This document shows, in pieces, positions 47,511-58,709 of a stretch of 64,000 bases of DNA. The notes under the pieces are model-generated. The model was not told where the DNA came from and did not search any database. It worked only from the letters and a program-made list of their open reading frames with translations. Within the stretch, counting starts at the first letter, position 1. Every line of letters starts with the position of its first letter. Position numbers and translations under genes: made by a program. This stretch comes from Azorinus chamasolen (lineage: Eukaryota; Mollusca; Bivalvia; Cardiida; Solecurtidae), in assembly GCA_963576725.1 (NCBI GenBank), contig OY755236.1:64144636-64208635 (forward strand), in the 5' to 3' direction.

Positions 47511-47959
47511 CCATACAGTGTAGCAACAGCAGTATTGCAATAATAGTACTGCTAAAAATACATGTTACCATACAGTGTAGCAACAGCAGTATTGCAATAA
47601 TAGTACTGCTAAAAATACATGTTACCATACAGTGTAGCAACAGCAGTATTGCAATAATAGTCCTGCTAAAAATACATGTTACCATACAGTGTAGCAACAG
47701 CAGTATTGCAATAATAGTACTGCTAAAAATACATGTTACCATACAGTGTAGCAACAGCAGTATTGCAATAATAGTACTGCTAAAAATACATGTTACCATA
47801 CAGTGTAGCAACAGCAGTATTGCAATAATAGTACTGCTAAAAATACATGTTACCATACAGTGTAGCAACAGCAATATTGCAATAATAGTACTGCTAAAAA
47901 TACATGTTACCATACAGTGTAGCAACAGCAGTATTGCAATAATAGTACTGCTAAAAATA
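47511..47959 (+). repeat. 57-bp minisatellite, eight copies
   Basis: CATACAGTGTAGCAACAGCAG and the following bases repeat at exactly 57-bp steps (47511, 47568, 47625 and on) with one to two substitutions. The period is divisible by three, so long open frames appear on both strands; these are artefacts. Confidence 0.97.
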
Positions 47960-48393
47960 TTATCCTACCAATTTGACCTGAGACTCATGCATATTCCGTG
48001 TATTATCGTCGGTAATCTTCGAGTAAATTTCCGAAAATATAAGAATGCGCTATAAAAATACAGTAAAACTCCTCTAATTTGACCAGCAAAAGGGGGCATA
48101 ATTCACAGTGGCAAAGGCAGGTGGTAGCTTAATACAGGACGAAAGTTATGCAGAAAGCTCCTGTAGGAGCTTTCTGCATAACTTTTGTCCTGCATTAAGC
48201 AACTACCTGCTTATAAAGACAGCCATGTTTATTTATTAAGTGGTCACATTAGAGGGGGTTTACTGTACAATCCTCGTGGAACATGATTATTACCGGCGTT
48301 TGGTTTGCTATGTTTTGTCACAGAGTATTACGAACAATCCCGATAAACACGGCGAAATTTAATCGAGTCTCAGGTCAACTTGGGAGGATAATA
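47958..48393. mobile_element. TA-flanked TIR element (TTATCCTNCC ends) inserted in the last minisatellite copy
   Basis: Element 47960-48391 begins TTATCCTACCAATTTGACCT and ends AGGTCAACTTGGGAGGATAA (inverted), with TA on each side. The minisatellite unit resumes after it (TACATGTTACCAT). It carries a family D MITE. Confidence 0.85.
48061..48265 (+). mobile_element. Family D MITE nested inside the TTATCC element
   Basis: CAGTAAAACTCCTCTAATTT and its complement AGAGGGGGTTTACTG, TA on both sides, long hairpin GCAGAAAGCTCCTGTAGGAGC. Confidence 0.92.
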
Positions 48394-48621
48394 CATGTTA
48401 CCATGATAAGGGTTAAAAATAAAACAAAAACCCCACACTTGTAAAACTGCAAATATTTCTTGGTATCACACTTACAACAAACAACAACTGCACTTGTAAA
48501 ACAGCAAATATTTCCTTGTTACACACAACAATCAACAACCATATTAAGGCTTTAACCATCATTGTAGAATAAAGTACTTTTCCACTCTAAATGTTTCACT
48601 TTGAAAACTGAAGCATAAATT

Positions 48622-48875
48622 TTAATCCTTTACTCCATGAATATTCATGTAAGAAATAATGACATCATGAATATTAATTAGACTGATTGTTATGATAGGC
48701 ACATGGACAAAGGGATTTTTGGCCATGGCAGAAACTACAATGTCTATAATCATATCTATAATATATCATAAGCAAACTGAGCAGACCCTGATAAGAGGGC
48801 TCCTATAGCATTCTGATCTGGGTCTTCTCTGATTGCAAGGGTGCAGAAAGGCATATTTTTAGAGTAAATGGTTAA
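48622..48875 (-). mobile_element. Family C MITE
   Basis: TTAATCCTTTACTCC to GAGTAAATGGTTAA. Confidence 0.85.
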
Positions 48876-49021
48876 ACATTTACCCTAATTACCCTAAGTA
48901 TTCGAACACAAAATCTCTGGTTTGTAAAAGTTGAACAAAATCAATTATGCACCATAATAATAACTTCAAATCAAACTGACAAAGTAGCAAACAGTGAGGA
49001 CCATGATTAAACTGCTCCTTC

Positions 49022-49166
49022 TGGGTCCATGCTTATAAAGCTTTTGATTGGTTAGATTTGAGTTCTCAAGCTTTTGATTGGTCAGATTTGAGCCAAAGGC
49101 TCAAATCTGACCAAACAAAAACTTGAGAACGAACTCGGAAAAAAAGTTTTATAAGCATGGAACCTG
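49022..49166. repeat. Long palindrome inserted in a MITE heart
   Basis: GGTCCATGCTTATAAAGCTT and AAGTTTTATAAGCATGGAAC enclose TTTGATTGGTCAGATTTGAG and its complement. The flanks ACTGCTCC and CAGTCTGATCTGGATCTGG are the two halves of a B/C hairpin. Confidence 0.8.
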
Positions 49167-49312
49167 GACAGTCTGATCTGGATCTGGACTATTTTGTCCA
49201 AATACTTAGGATAATTAGGCTAATACACCTTAATTCTTTGTGTGCTAAGTAATTGTCATCCGCAGTTTGTTGTCTGCTTCAAAAGTCAAGAGTCATGTGA
49301 GGTATGCCTTTT

Positions 49313-49959
49313 TATACGCCCGAAGGGACGTATTATGGTATGGCGCATGTCGTCCGTCCGTCCGTCCGTCCGTCTGTCCGTCCGTCCGTTAGCAATTTCT
49401 TGTGCAACTAACTCCTCCTTTATTTTTCAACATAATTTCTTCAAACTTTCAGGAATGATAGATACTGATGTGTAGTTGTGCATATCAGTGAGATAACTCT
49501 CATATCATTTTTCATTCTGGAGTTATTGCCCTTTGATAGTTTCGGGTAGCAATTTCTTGTGCAACTAACTCCTCCTTTATTTTTCAACATAATTTCTTCA
49601 AACTTTCAGGAATGATAGATACTGATGTGTAGTTGTGCATATCAGTGAGATAACTCTCATATCATTTTTCATTCTGGAGTTATTGCCCTTTGATAGTTTC
49701 GGGTAGCAATTTCTTGTGCAACTAACTCCTCCTTTATTTTTCAACATAATTTCTTCAAACTTTCAGGAATGATAGATACTGATGTGTAGTTGTGCATATC
49801 AGTGAGATAACTCTCATATCATTTTTCATTCTGGAGTTATTGCCCTTTGATAGTTTCGGGTAGCAATTTCTTGTGCAACTAACTCCTCCTTTATTTTTCA
49901 ACATAATTTTATAGAACAGCCTTCGGGCGTATATTGCCCCGTCTTGCGGTGCTCTTGTT
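49313..49959 (+). mobile_element. Pearl-like element (TATACGCCCGAAG type) with identical 156-bp units
   Basis: 5' TATACGCCCGAAGGGACGTA, (CCGT)n at 49351-49390, three core units of 156 bp that are identical by eye (GTAGCAATTTCTTGTG at 49546, 49702, 49858) plus a partial one, 3' CTTCGGGCGTATAT, hairpin-like CCCCGTCTTGCGG, CTCTTGTTC. Confidence 0.9.
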
Positions 49960-50775
49960 CTCATTGATTCGTGGTTTCTCATCGATTCGTGGGTTGTGTA
50001 ATCACGTAGTTTTCTCAAAACAGAGTTAATTTCCGTGACCCAGTTTTTGTCAATAACCTCTATGGAAGGGGCTCGTTAATATGTGGACCTTTCTGCAGAC
50101 CTTTACATGGACCTTTTTGGGGCCATCTATCAAAACATTAAATTGGATTTGATTTATCCGCCATTACGTTATCGAGGGTTATGTTTATTTTTATTCAATT
50201 CCGTTATATATAACCAATTATTTTAAAAAAATCATTGTTACGATTTTTTGTCAGACCGAATCGTCCCACAAAAAATCCCGCAACATAAATTTTCTTGCCC
50301 GGAAATGATATTTTAAAACTGACCAATTAGAGCCCACGAATCAACAGGAAAATAGGTCAAGATCCCGTAGCAGCCGACTCGGTCTATTTAACAAGTAAAA
50401 TTAACACTTTAGATGACATTTGTCTGAAAATTATTATTTCAAGATAAATAAATGTTTTAGAATATTACTATGCAATAGAAAACACTTGGAAGGCACACCT
50501 GTCATACTCATAAGATAATTTTCCATTTAAGACCCACGAATCCACAGGAAAACAGCATACTGTGTGTCACCTCTGTCAGTGGGTGCATGGGCACCAGAGT
50601 TGGTCTGTGGGTCAGAATTGATTTTGATCAATAGCTTGAGTAAGCTGACACATGTGTGTCTTTTGCATGCCATTCACATTCATGAGGTCAATACTAGGTT
50701 GATTGTCTGCTTTTTAATATCAATTGGCATAATATATAGTCAAATTCAATAACCAGTTTTATCATTCAGAAACTC
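49960..50775. other. Non-coding interval
   Basis: AT-rich, no gene or bounded element. GATTCGTGG words near 49966-49992 and the phrase 'acccacgaatc' repeated nearby are minor. Confidence 0.35.
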
Positions 50776-51024
50776 TTAACCCTTTACTCCATAAATACCT
50801 ATGCCTTTGCAAACAGTGAAGACCTAGATCAGATAGCTCCTGTAGGAGCCATCTGATCAGGGCCTGCTCTGTTTGCTTATGATATAATATAGATATGAGT
50901 CTACAATTTCTGCCATGGACAAAAACTCCTGTGTTCGTGTATCATTATAAAATTTAATCTAATCAATATTAAAGTTAATGATGGCATTATTTCTCATATG
51001 AATATTTATGGAGGAAAGGGTTAA
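50776..51024 (+). mobile_element. Family C MITE
   Basis: TTAACCCTTTACTCC to GGAGGAAAGGGTTAA, heart GATAGCTCCTGTAGGAGCCATC. Confidence 0.9.
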
Positions 51025-51118
51025 GTTATGGCCCTTTGTTAGTTGAAATGAGTCTGATGGGGGCATATATCATGAGTGTTTTACACTCTCATCTGCTTTG
51101 CCAAAGAAATAAAACCCT

Positions 51119-51360
51119 TTAACCCTTTCCCTGTTCTATGTTTATTCCAAATTTCAATACCTACTGAATATTCATGGAATCTAATGAAATATGGAAGGTG
51201 GAACATTGTAGCCATTTTAGAAAATAAAGAAACAGAACTATCAAATTCCATAAGCAAACAGAGCAGACCCTGATCAGACGGCTCCTCTAGGAGCCGTCTG
51301 ATCTGGGTCTTCTCTGGTTGCAAATGCGTGAAAACACGGTTATACGAGGGAAAGGGTTAA
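51119..51360 (+). mobile_element. Family B MITE, complete
   Basis: TTAACCCTTTCCCTG to GAGGGAAAGGGTTAA, heart GACGGCTCCTCTAGGAGCCGTC. Confidence 0.93.
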
Positions 51361-52382
51361 GGTGCCACAGTATGTTAGAAACACAAAATAATCATTTTTT
51401 ATATTTTTGCATTAATGAATAGACACTAGTCTCTTTTATCCATTGCATTAATGAAATACCATAAAATACACCACAAAAGCTGTATAAACCCCTTTTACTT
51501 TATTACCATCGAGCTTTTCTCTGACTTAGCCAGTCAGCCATTTACGAGGAAGGCTTATCAGGGGCACCTAGGGGGAACTGACAATTACGGCACATACGTG
51601 ATAAAGCAATAGGCGGCTATTTATCCGCATTTCCCTCTCGGTAGCCTCAAACTATGTAGGCCACATGACTAGATAAGCTTTCTGATGGGTGATTTATGGG
51701 AAACCGGCAATTAAATGAACTTTTTTAATTGATCAGATGGAAGAAAGTGGAAAATATCACACATATTATAAGCTCTCCATTGGATATAAATTTGATTGAA
51801 AGCTATAGATAATTATAAGATTACGCAACACAATGGGGGTCTTTCTATTCCTTTTCATGTATTTGACAGATGCAAATTTAAAGCAGTCGGCTTTTTCAAA
51901 CAATCATAACTTCTGTAATTTGTTTCCGAATTTTACGTGGTTTGCGGCATATGAAAGAGCATTGCCTTAGCCAGGGATCTGTGTCACAGTTTTTTTATAT
52001 CTTGCTTCGATCGTCAAAAATCAAAAGAAACGTAGCGGGAGGCAGAATTTTAGGGGTCTTAAAATTAAAATATTGCATAACTCCCAAACGGAGAATTTTA
52101 TCAAAATTCTGACACGGATCCCTGGACATGCTAATGATTCACATATTGGCCAATTACAATAAGTTTAGTCCAAAAGATAACCTTGTATTCGCTGTTTGAA
52201 AAAAATCAAACTGGCACATTTAAATAGATTTCAAATGTCGGTTTTGATAGGATTATCGATTTTTCTGATAAATAATCTAAATAAATTAATATAACTAACC
52301 AACTAGGCTCAGAAAAAATGGCTCTAGGTAGTTTTAAATATGATTTTTCGATATCTGGTGCTAAACTATCTCACCACCTTAA
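51357..52382. mobile_element. Candidate 1-kb TTAA-flanked element with AAGGTG ends
   Basis: TTAAGGTGCCACAGTATGTT at the left (sharing TTAA with the family B copy) and AACTATCTCACCACCTTAA at the right form imperfect inverted ends: both read TTAAGGTG inward. No open frame above 60 codons inside, so non-autonomous if real. Confidence 0.5.
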
Positions 52383-52486
52383 TTGCTGTATATTCATCAA
52401 GGATTCTACTGATTAACATCAACTAATTTATTGCATTAAAATATAAAATCAGGAAATTTCTTACTTTGGCAAATAGTAGAGAGATA

Positions 52487-52950
52487 CAGTAAAACCTCTC
52501 TATAACTGCCTCTAGATTATGTTACAGTGAAACCTCTCTATAACGGCCACTAAATTGTGTTACAGTAAAACCTCTCTATAACAGCCACTAGATTGTGTTA
52601 CAGTAAAACCTCTCTATAATGGCCACTAAATTGTGTTACAGTAAAACCTCTCTATAAAGGCCACTAAATTGTGTAACAGTAAAACCTCTCTATAATGGCC
52701 ACTAAATTGCGTTACAGTAAAACCTCTCTATAATGGCCACTAAATTGTGTCACAGTAAAACCTCTCTATAATGGCCACTAAATTGTGTTATTAGTTGGTA
52801 TTTAGGGCAGGTGACTGCTTAAAGCAAGGTGAAAGTAGAACAGAACGCTCCTAGCATTCTGTTTTTCTTTCACCTTGCTTTAAGCAGCAACCTGCCTTTA
52901 AAACAAAATATTTGATGTAATTTAGTGGCCGTTATAGAGAGGTTTTACTG
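52487..52950 (+). mobile_element. Family D MITE with left terminal repeat amplified eight times
   Basis: CAGTAAAACCTCTCTATAAT plus GGCCACTAAATTGTGTTA recurs at 37-38-bp steps (starting 52487, 52524, 52562 and on). After the last unit the normal D hairpin (GCAAGGTGAAAGTAGAACAG and complement) and a single right end AGAGAGGTTTTACTG follow. TA at both borders. Confidence 0.93.
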
Positions 52951-53079
52951 TAAGTTCTATAACTGTATAGAAAAACCGAGCAAACCCTCTAACAAAAGCT
53001 GTCTGATGTGGGTCTACTAAGTAGACTCCACTACTTTGTTTGCAAAAGCATAGAAAAGCGAGATTAAATGGTTAAATTA

Positions 53080-53790
53080 AGAAAGTAATGCTGCATTTTA
53101 CTTTTCAGGTACATTTTAGAATATATATGAAAGCAAAAAATCACAATGTAACTGATATTAAAGCATAGATAGTCAGACAGACAGCTCCTATAAGAGCTGT
53201 CTGATCTGGGTCTACTCTGTTTGTGAAGGCGTAGAAAGGCGTATTCATGGTATAAAGGGTTAACAATCCATCTACTTTTTAACACCTCTATACATATACA
53301 GAAAGTGGTTGGTTCACCCATTACCTCACAGATTTGCCTTTTCATGCCTTTGCCAACAGAATAGGTCCAGATTAGACAGTTCCTGTAGCTGTCAAATCTG
53401 GGTCTGGTCTGTTTGCTAATGGAATAAAACAGAACTGATTCCAAAGTTTCTGTCATGGCCAAATGTTTCCAATGTAGGTACCATTATAAAATTTCAATGA
53501 ATATTCATGAGATGAGAGATTTTTGCATAATTATTCATGAGGTAAAGGCTTAACCCTTTCCTGCATATAAATGCTTTTCCACGCATTTGCAAACAGAGTA
53601 GACCCAGATCAGACGGCTCCTATAGGAGCCATCTGATCAGGGTCTGCTCGGTTTACTAATGGAATTTGATAGTTCTGTTTCTTTACTTTCTAAAATGGCT
53701 TCAATGTTCCACATTCCATTATAACTATTTTGTGCTTGAATATTCAAGGTATTGAAATTTGGAATTAACATAGAACAGGGAAATGGCTAA
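53080..53790. mobile_element. Three B/C MITEs in a row, two sharing TTAA
   Basis: A relic ending ATAAAGGGTTAA (about 53265), a C copy about 53313-53553, and a B copy 53550-53790 with GACGGCTCCTATAGGAGCCATC. TTAA at 53550-53553 is common to the last two. Confidence 0.8.
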
Positions 53791-54029
53791 TACAGGTTAA
53801 CTGTATACATGTATATATTTAATTTCAGCTTTTTTAAGAGAATACAAAATTTGCAGAAATATATAATTATTCAGTGTATGGCATACAGAAGCAGGCAAGA
53901 AATGCATACAAAATATATAACAGCACAATCTATATACACAGTACAAACTTAAAACATCTGGAGACCAAACAATTTACTTTTCTTTGTTGCTACTGAAAAA
54001 CTAAATATGATTCTACCATTGTTGTTTTT

Positions 54030-54665
54030 AGCTCACCTGGGCCATTGTCTAGTGACAGATGTTCTTTGGATGGTTCCAAACATTCAAATTGATTGATTTA
54101 AGTATAAATGGGGGGGGGGATAAACCTCTGGCAAGATTTGATTATTTTGCAGGTACAACGTATGTTCCTGAGGTAAATATCTACCAACATTGTCATTATA
54201 AGTTTTGTAGAAATATTTCTTATATAATCCTCTACAAAAAAAATTGTCAAGTCATTATAGAGAGTCAAGAAACATGGCCACTAGTGGCAGGGTTAATTTT
54301 ACTAATATGTGGTTGAAAAATTTAAAAATCTCCTTTTAAACCACCAAGCACCTTTTAATATTATTTTGCAGGTATATTCTACAAGTTATATTCTATATAT
54401 GTCTCCGTGATGATCAGTCTTGATCGAGGACAGTATAGGAAGAAAAAAGTGTGTCAATACATGCATATATCACATATATCATATATTGAAGGTATATTCT
54501 ACAAATTATATTCTATATACCGTATATCTGAGTATGTCAATATATATCATATATATGCTGTGTTATGTCCAAATATGGTTAGATTGAAATGTTCAAACTA
54601 CATACAACATTTCACATAGTCTTTTGACTCATGTGAGAGATAGATGGCCATCATGATCTTCTTGT
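54030..54665 (+). mobile_element. Decayed pearl-like element (AGCTCACC type)
   Basis: TTTTTAGCTCACCTGGGCCA start and GATGGCCATCATGATCTTCT near the end; the core is too diverged to count units. Confidence 0.5.
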
Positions 54666-54810
54666 AGATGTTGATATAATTTGTTACCTCATCAGTGCTT
54701 CAGATGTCTATGTAACTTGTTACAAAAAGCGCAAATCTCAGCGAATGTCAGTTACAGAAATCTACAGTAAAACATCTATACCATGTCTATACCATGTCTA
54801 TTCTGGGTGT

Positions 54811-54990
54811 TTAACCCATTCCTCCATAGGCTATTTTTAGATCTAACCTCTTTAAATAAATCTACCGAAAAGGAGCATTAACTAGAGAAAAGGATAACTT
54901 TAGAAACCATTGTGATAAGTAAACCATTAGCTCCTAATGATGTTCATGGAGTCATTATTTCTTCAATGAATATTCATGAGGTAAAGAATA
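54811..54990 (-). mobile_element. Chimeric A/C MITE
   Basis: Begins as inverted family A (TTAACCCATTCCTCC, GAGCATTAACTAGAGAAAAG) and ends as family C (GTCATTATTTC, ATGAATATTCATGAGG). Confidence 0.7.
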
Positions 54991-55179
54991 AAGCAATCAC
55001 CTGCTATAGAGGACAGTGAGTCCGACACTCATGTGTATCCCTCTATATCCCTCTTATAATAATCAACTATAATGGGCTATCAATATTGCCTTTGTCCAGA
55101 CAACTGTAAAAGTCCATTCCTACAGGTTATCAATATTCAGATGTCCAGATAACTTCTAACAGTCCATTATAATGGGCTA

Positions 55180-55405
55180 TTAACCCTTTCCTCCATAAAT
55201 ACGCCTTTCTACGCCTCTGTAAAAATCACCTGTTGAAACCATTGTGATAAATAGAGCATTTGCTCCTATAGGGCCAAATGCTCTATCACAATGGTTTCAA
55301 ATTACAAAATTCTAAAAAAAATCCTTTTCTTTAGTTAATGCTCCTTTTCGGTAGATTTATTCAAAGACTTTGGGTCTAAAAATAGCCTATGGAGGAATGG
55401 GTTAA
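55180..55405 (+). mobile_element. Family A MITE inside the 51-bp satellite
   Basis: TTAACCCTTTCCTCC to GGAATGGGTTAA. Confidence 0.92.
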
Positions 55406-56018
55406 TGTTACATATGTCCAGATGAACATATTAAAGTCTTCTAACAGGTTATCAATGTTATATATGTCCAGATAGATAACTTGTAAAAGTCCATCCTAAC
55501 AAGTCATCAATATTACATATGTCCAGATACATGTAACTTGTAAAAGTCCATTCTAACAATTCATCAATATTACATATGTCCAGATAACTGGTAAAAGTCT
55601 ATTTTAACAGGTCATCAATATGACATATGACCAGATAACTAAAACCAACTATAACAGGTTATCATTGTTACACATGTCCAGATAACTTGTAAAAGTCCAT
55701 TCTGACAGGTTATCCATATTACACATGTCCAGATAACTTTTAACAGTTCATTATAATGGACGGTCAATGTTACACATATCCAGATAACTTGTAAAAGTCC
55801 GTTCTGACAGGTTATCTATATTACAGATGTCCAGATAACATCCTAAAGTCCATTCTAACAGGTTATCAATATTTTACATATCTTATTTTATATCATATCT
55901 TGTAACAGTCCATTATAATGAGCTATCTATGTTACAAATGCCCAGATAACATACTTAAGTCCATTCCACTGACACTAGATCCAAAAAGACTATAGTTCTA
56001 TTGATAACACCTATTACA

Positions 56019-56233
56019 TTAACCCTTTCCTCCATAAATACGCCTCTGTAAAAGTTACTTTATGAAACCATTGTGATAAAAAGAGCATTTGCTCCACAGG
56101 AGCAAAATTAATGCTCTATTTATCACAATGGTTTCAAAACTACATGATTCTCTTTTCTCTAGTAAATGCTGCTTTTCGGTAGATTTATTCAAAGAGGTTG
56201 GGTCTAAAAATAGCCTATGAGGGAATGGGTTAA
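56019..56233 (+). mobile_element. Family A MITE inside the 51-bp satellite
   Basis: TTAACCCTTTCCTCC to GGGAATGGGTTAA. Confidence 0.92.
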
Positions 56234-56702
56234 TACACCAGTGTATTAATGTAATAGGTTTTATAAATAGAGCTAAAGCCTTTTTTGATCTAGTGCCAGT
56301 GGTCCATTATAACTGGTTATCAATGTTACATTTGTCCAGATTATAGGCTATCAATGTTACAAATGTCCAAATAACTATATGCACCATCTAACAAGCAGTA
56401 AGCAAATATCAAATTGAACACAATAAATCTCTGATAGAACAAAATAAAGAATAATTAATATCAAAGGCACTGAATATATGTGTGAGCATTTAAACAATAT
56501 TTGATTGAGTTTTAATGCATTCACAAGGTGAAAGCAAAGAAATATCAACATAGGGCAACATGGAATTCTGAGCATGTTTCTTTTAATTTGGGGCTGGACA
56601 TGTTCCCTGAGGAATGTGTATAGAAACAATAATAATAATGATGATAATGATACAGCAGAGTAACATATAGAGGTGTGTACTCAAATACTAAAATTGTCAT
56701 TT

Positions 56703-56791
56703 CACCACCAAACCCAATGTTGTGACCATTCTTTAGAATCGTCTTGAAAAGACGATTCTAAAGAGTGGTCACAACATAGGCTTTGGTGGAG
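56703..56791. repeat. Hairpin of about 88 bp
   Basis: Arms TTGTGACCATTCTTTAGAAT and ATTCTAAAGAGTGGTCACAA around GTCTTGAAAAGAC; outer ends CCACCAAA / TTTGGTGG. Confidence 0.85.
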
Positions 56792-56852
56792 AAATACAGA
56801 AGTAATTGTTGAAATGTTCTAATCTATGCATCTTATCTAGCTAGACCTCTGT

Positions 56853-57430
56853 ACAGTAAAACCCCTCTAATCCTGAATTCTAACATAGAATAATTCAGTT
56901 CCTCTTTGGCAGGCGGCTGCTTAACCCAGGATGGAAGTCATGCAGTAGCTCCTTTGGGAGCCTTCTCACACATTTGCAAACATAGTAGATCCAGATCAGA
57001 TTATTCCTGTAGGAACTGTATGATCAGGGTCTTCTGTTTTTTTTATGAAATTATATAGATCTGGTTCTCCAGATTCTGAAAAAGCCAAAATATTCTGAAT
57101 TCATAAACCATAATGAAAATTCAGCTAATAAATATTCATGATATAATCATTTCAGTATTGGTACATGAATATTCATGAGGGAAATGGTTAATGAACATAG
57201 ATGCAGCTGATTGCTTAACCCATTTCCCCCTACTGACGCATTCTGACACCTCTGACGTTTCATTTTCGAAACCATTGTGCGAGCAGGAGCAAAATTAATA
57301 CTCCATTTATCACATTGGTTTAAAAAATAAATAATTCTAAAATTTTCCTTTTTTCTAGAAAAAGCTCCTTTTCAGTAGATTTATTCAAAGATGTTGGGTC
57401 TAAAAGTAGTCTACGAGGGAATGGGTAATG
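56853..57430. mobile_element. Broken D, C and A MITEs
   Basis: A D left end CAGTAAAACCCCTCTAATCC at about 56855 is cut by a C copy (about 56960-57190); a family A copy follows (57215-57429, hairpin damaged); then the D interior resumes (GCAGGATGGTAGCAATACAG). Confidence 0.7.
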
Positions 57431-57669
57431 CAGGATGGTAGCAATACAGAAAGCTCCTACATGTGAATTTTCATCAAGTATTCAGTGTCTGTCTTTAGAA
57501 CCAGACTTAATAAACCTATTAAGTATTCATTGTAGAGCAGTTTTACTATACTCAAATAGTTTTATCAAATTTTTTAATGTAAACAGCAATTAAAACCATG
57601 TACACTGCAAACTGTACCAGGAAATTTACGGCAGTTTTCATGATTGTAAAAATATAAACATTAGAAATT

Positions 57670-57911
57670 TTAACCCTTAACTCCATGAATATTAATGTAA
57701 GAAGTAATGATCTCATGAATATTAATTTGATTATTTGTTATAATAGCACATGAATAAAGGAACTTTTGGCCATGGCAGAAACTAGAATATCTATATTACA
57801 TCATAAGCAAAAAGAGCAGACCCTGATCAGACAGCTCCTAGAAGAGCCGTCTGATCTGGGTCTACTGTTTTCAAAGGCATAGAAAGGCGTATTTATGGAG
57901 TAAAGCGTTAA
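57670..57911 (-). mobile_element. Family C MITE
   Basis: TTAACCCTTAACTCC to GGAGTAAAGCGTTAA. Confidence 0.9.
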
Positions 57912-57970
57912 GTGGTTTGTTAAAACTTAAATAATCAGAACCATGCATTAAAAAATCAGCTTACTAAGTA

Positions 57971-58386
57971 CAATAGAGCCTGTCTTCAGCGGTCATCAAA
58001 AAGCGGCCTAATCATGGGTCTGTGAGGCAGGTCAAAGCTTAATGAAGGTCAAAAGTAATGCAAAATCTTATAAGCTCATATAGCAGCTTTCTGCATTACT
58101 TTTGCCCTTCATTAAGCAGTCGCTTGCTTTTTAACACTCCTATGTTCAAAGAAGATCTCGCTCATCTGTTTTATTGTAGACCTAGTGACAGAGAGCAAGA
58201 AAAATGTGTGAAGTTTTATAAGATTTGGATGAATAGTAAAGAAGTAATTGCCAATGTTAATGATGACAACAATGAAGACAATGACCAGGACAAAAAGGAC
58301 AAGGGAATTATGACAATAGCTCATATTTTTTTCTCGAAAAAATAGACAAGCTAAAACTGAATGGCTGCTTAGGACAGGTTCTACTG
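57971..58386 (+). mobile_element. Family D MITE with about 190-bp internal insert
   Basis: CAATAGAGCCTGTCTTCAGC to TTAGGACAGGTTCTACTG with TA at both borders. Most D copies are 184-208 bp; this one is 416 bp. The insert (about 58148-58340) is open in one frame with an acidic D/N/K-rich stretch and follows TTTTATTGTAG; no family recognised. Confidence 0.8.
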
Positions 58387-58709
58387 TACATACATAGTAG
58401 TTGCTGTTTAGGACAATGCTGTTGTTTTTTTATTGTTGTCCTTGTTTTAAAATAAAAAAGCTTTTATATTTTAATTTAGACCAGTGTTGTGCCTATAGGG
58501 CAAGACTGTGGACATTTATCCAGGCAACTTACAAGACCAATGTCCCTTAAAATCTAAGGTCTGTCAAACAATTTAAAATGGGAAAGGGGCTCCAAACCTT
58601 AAATTGTCCCCTAAATATTAGGACCTAGGCACAATACTGCAGACTTTTGATTGAAACACCTTGAATAAGTTGTTTAGTTGATTTTCTATATAAAACTTTC
58701 ATACCTTAA

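Larger units (their letters stand above)
55040..56400 (+). repeat. About 51-bp satellite (GTCCAGATAACTTGTAAAAGT)
   Basis: TCCAGATAAC-type words recur at about 46-57-bp spacing (55467, 55522, 55579, 55630, 55676, 55728, 55779, 55830) with CCATTCTAACAGGTTATCAA between. Diverged, more than 15 units, interrupted by two family A MITEs. Confidence 0.9.

Noticed and set aside
47511..47959. Regular repeats resembling a CRISPR array
   Set aside because: Units are contiguous with no unique spacers, in a eukaryotic genome.
47414..48055. 213-codon open frame (and a 156-codon frame on the other strand) with a 19-residue repeat
   Set aside because: It is a 57-bp minisatellite; because the period is divisible by three and units lack stops, both strands stay open. 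No start context, domain or conservation sign.
58058..58345. 95-codon open frame as a gene
   Set aside because: Its first third is the hairpin of a family D MITE; only the insert part is of possible interest and is listed as a finding.
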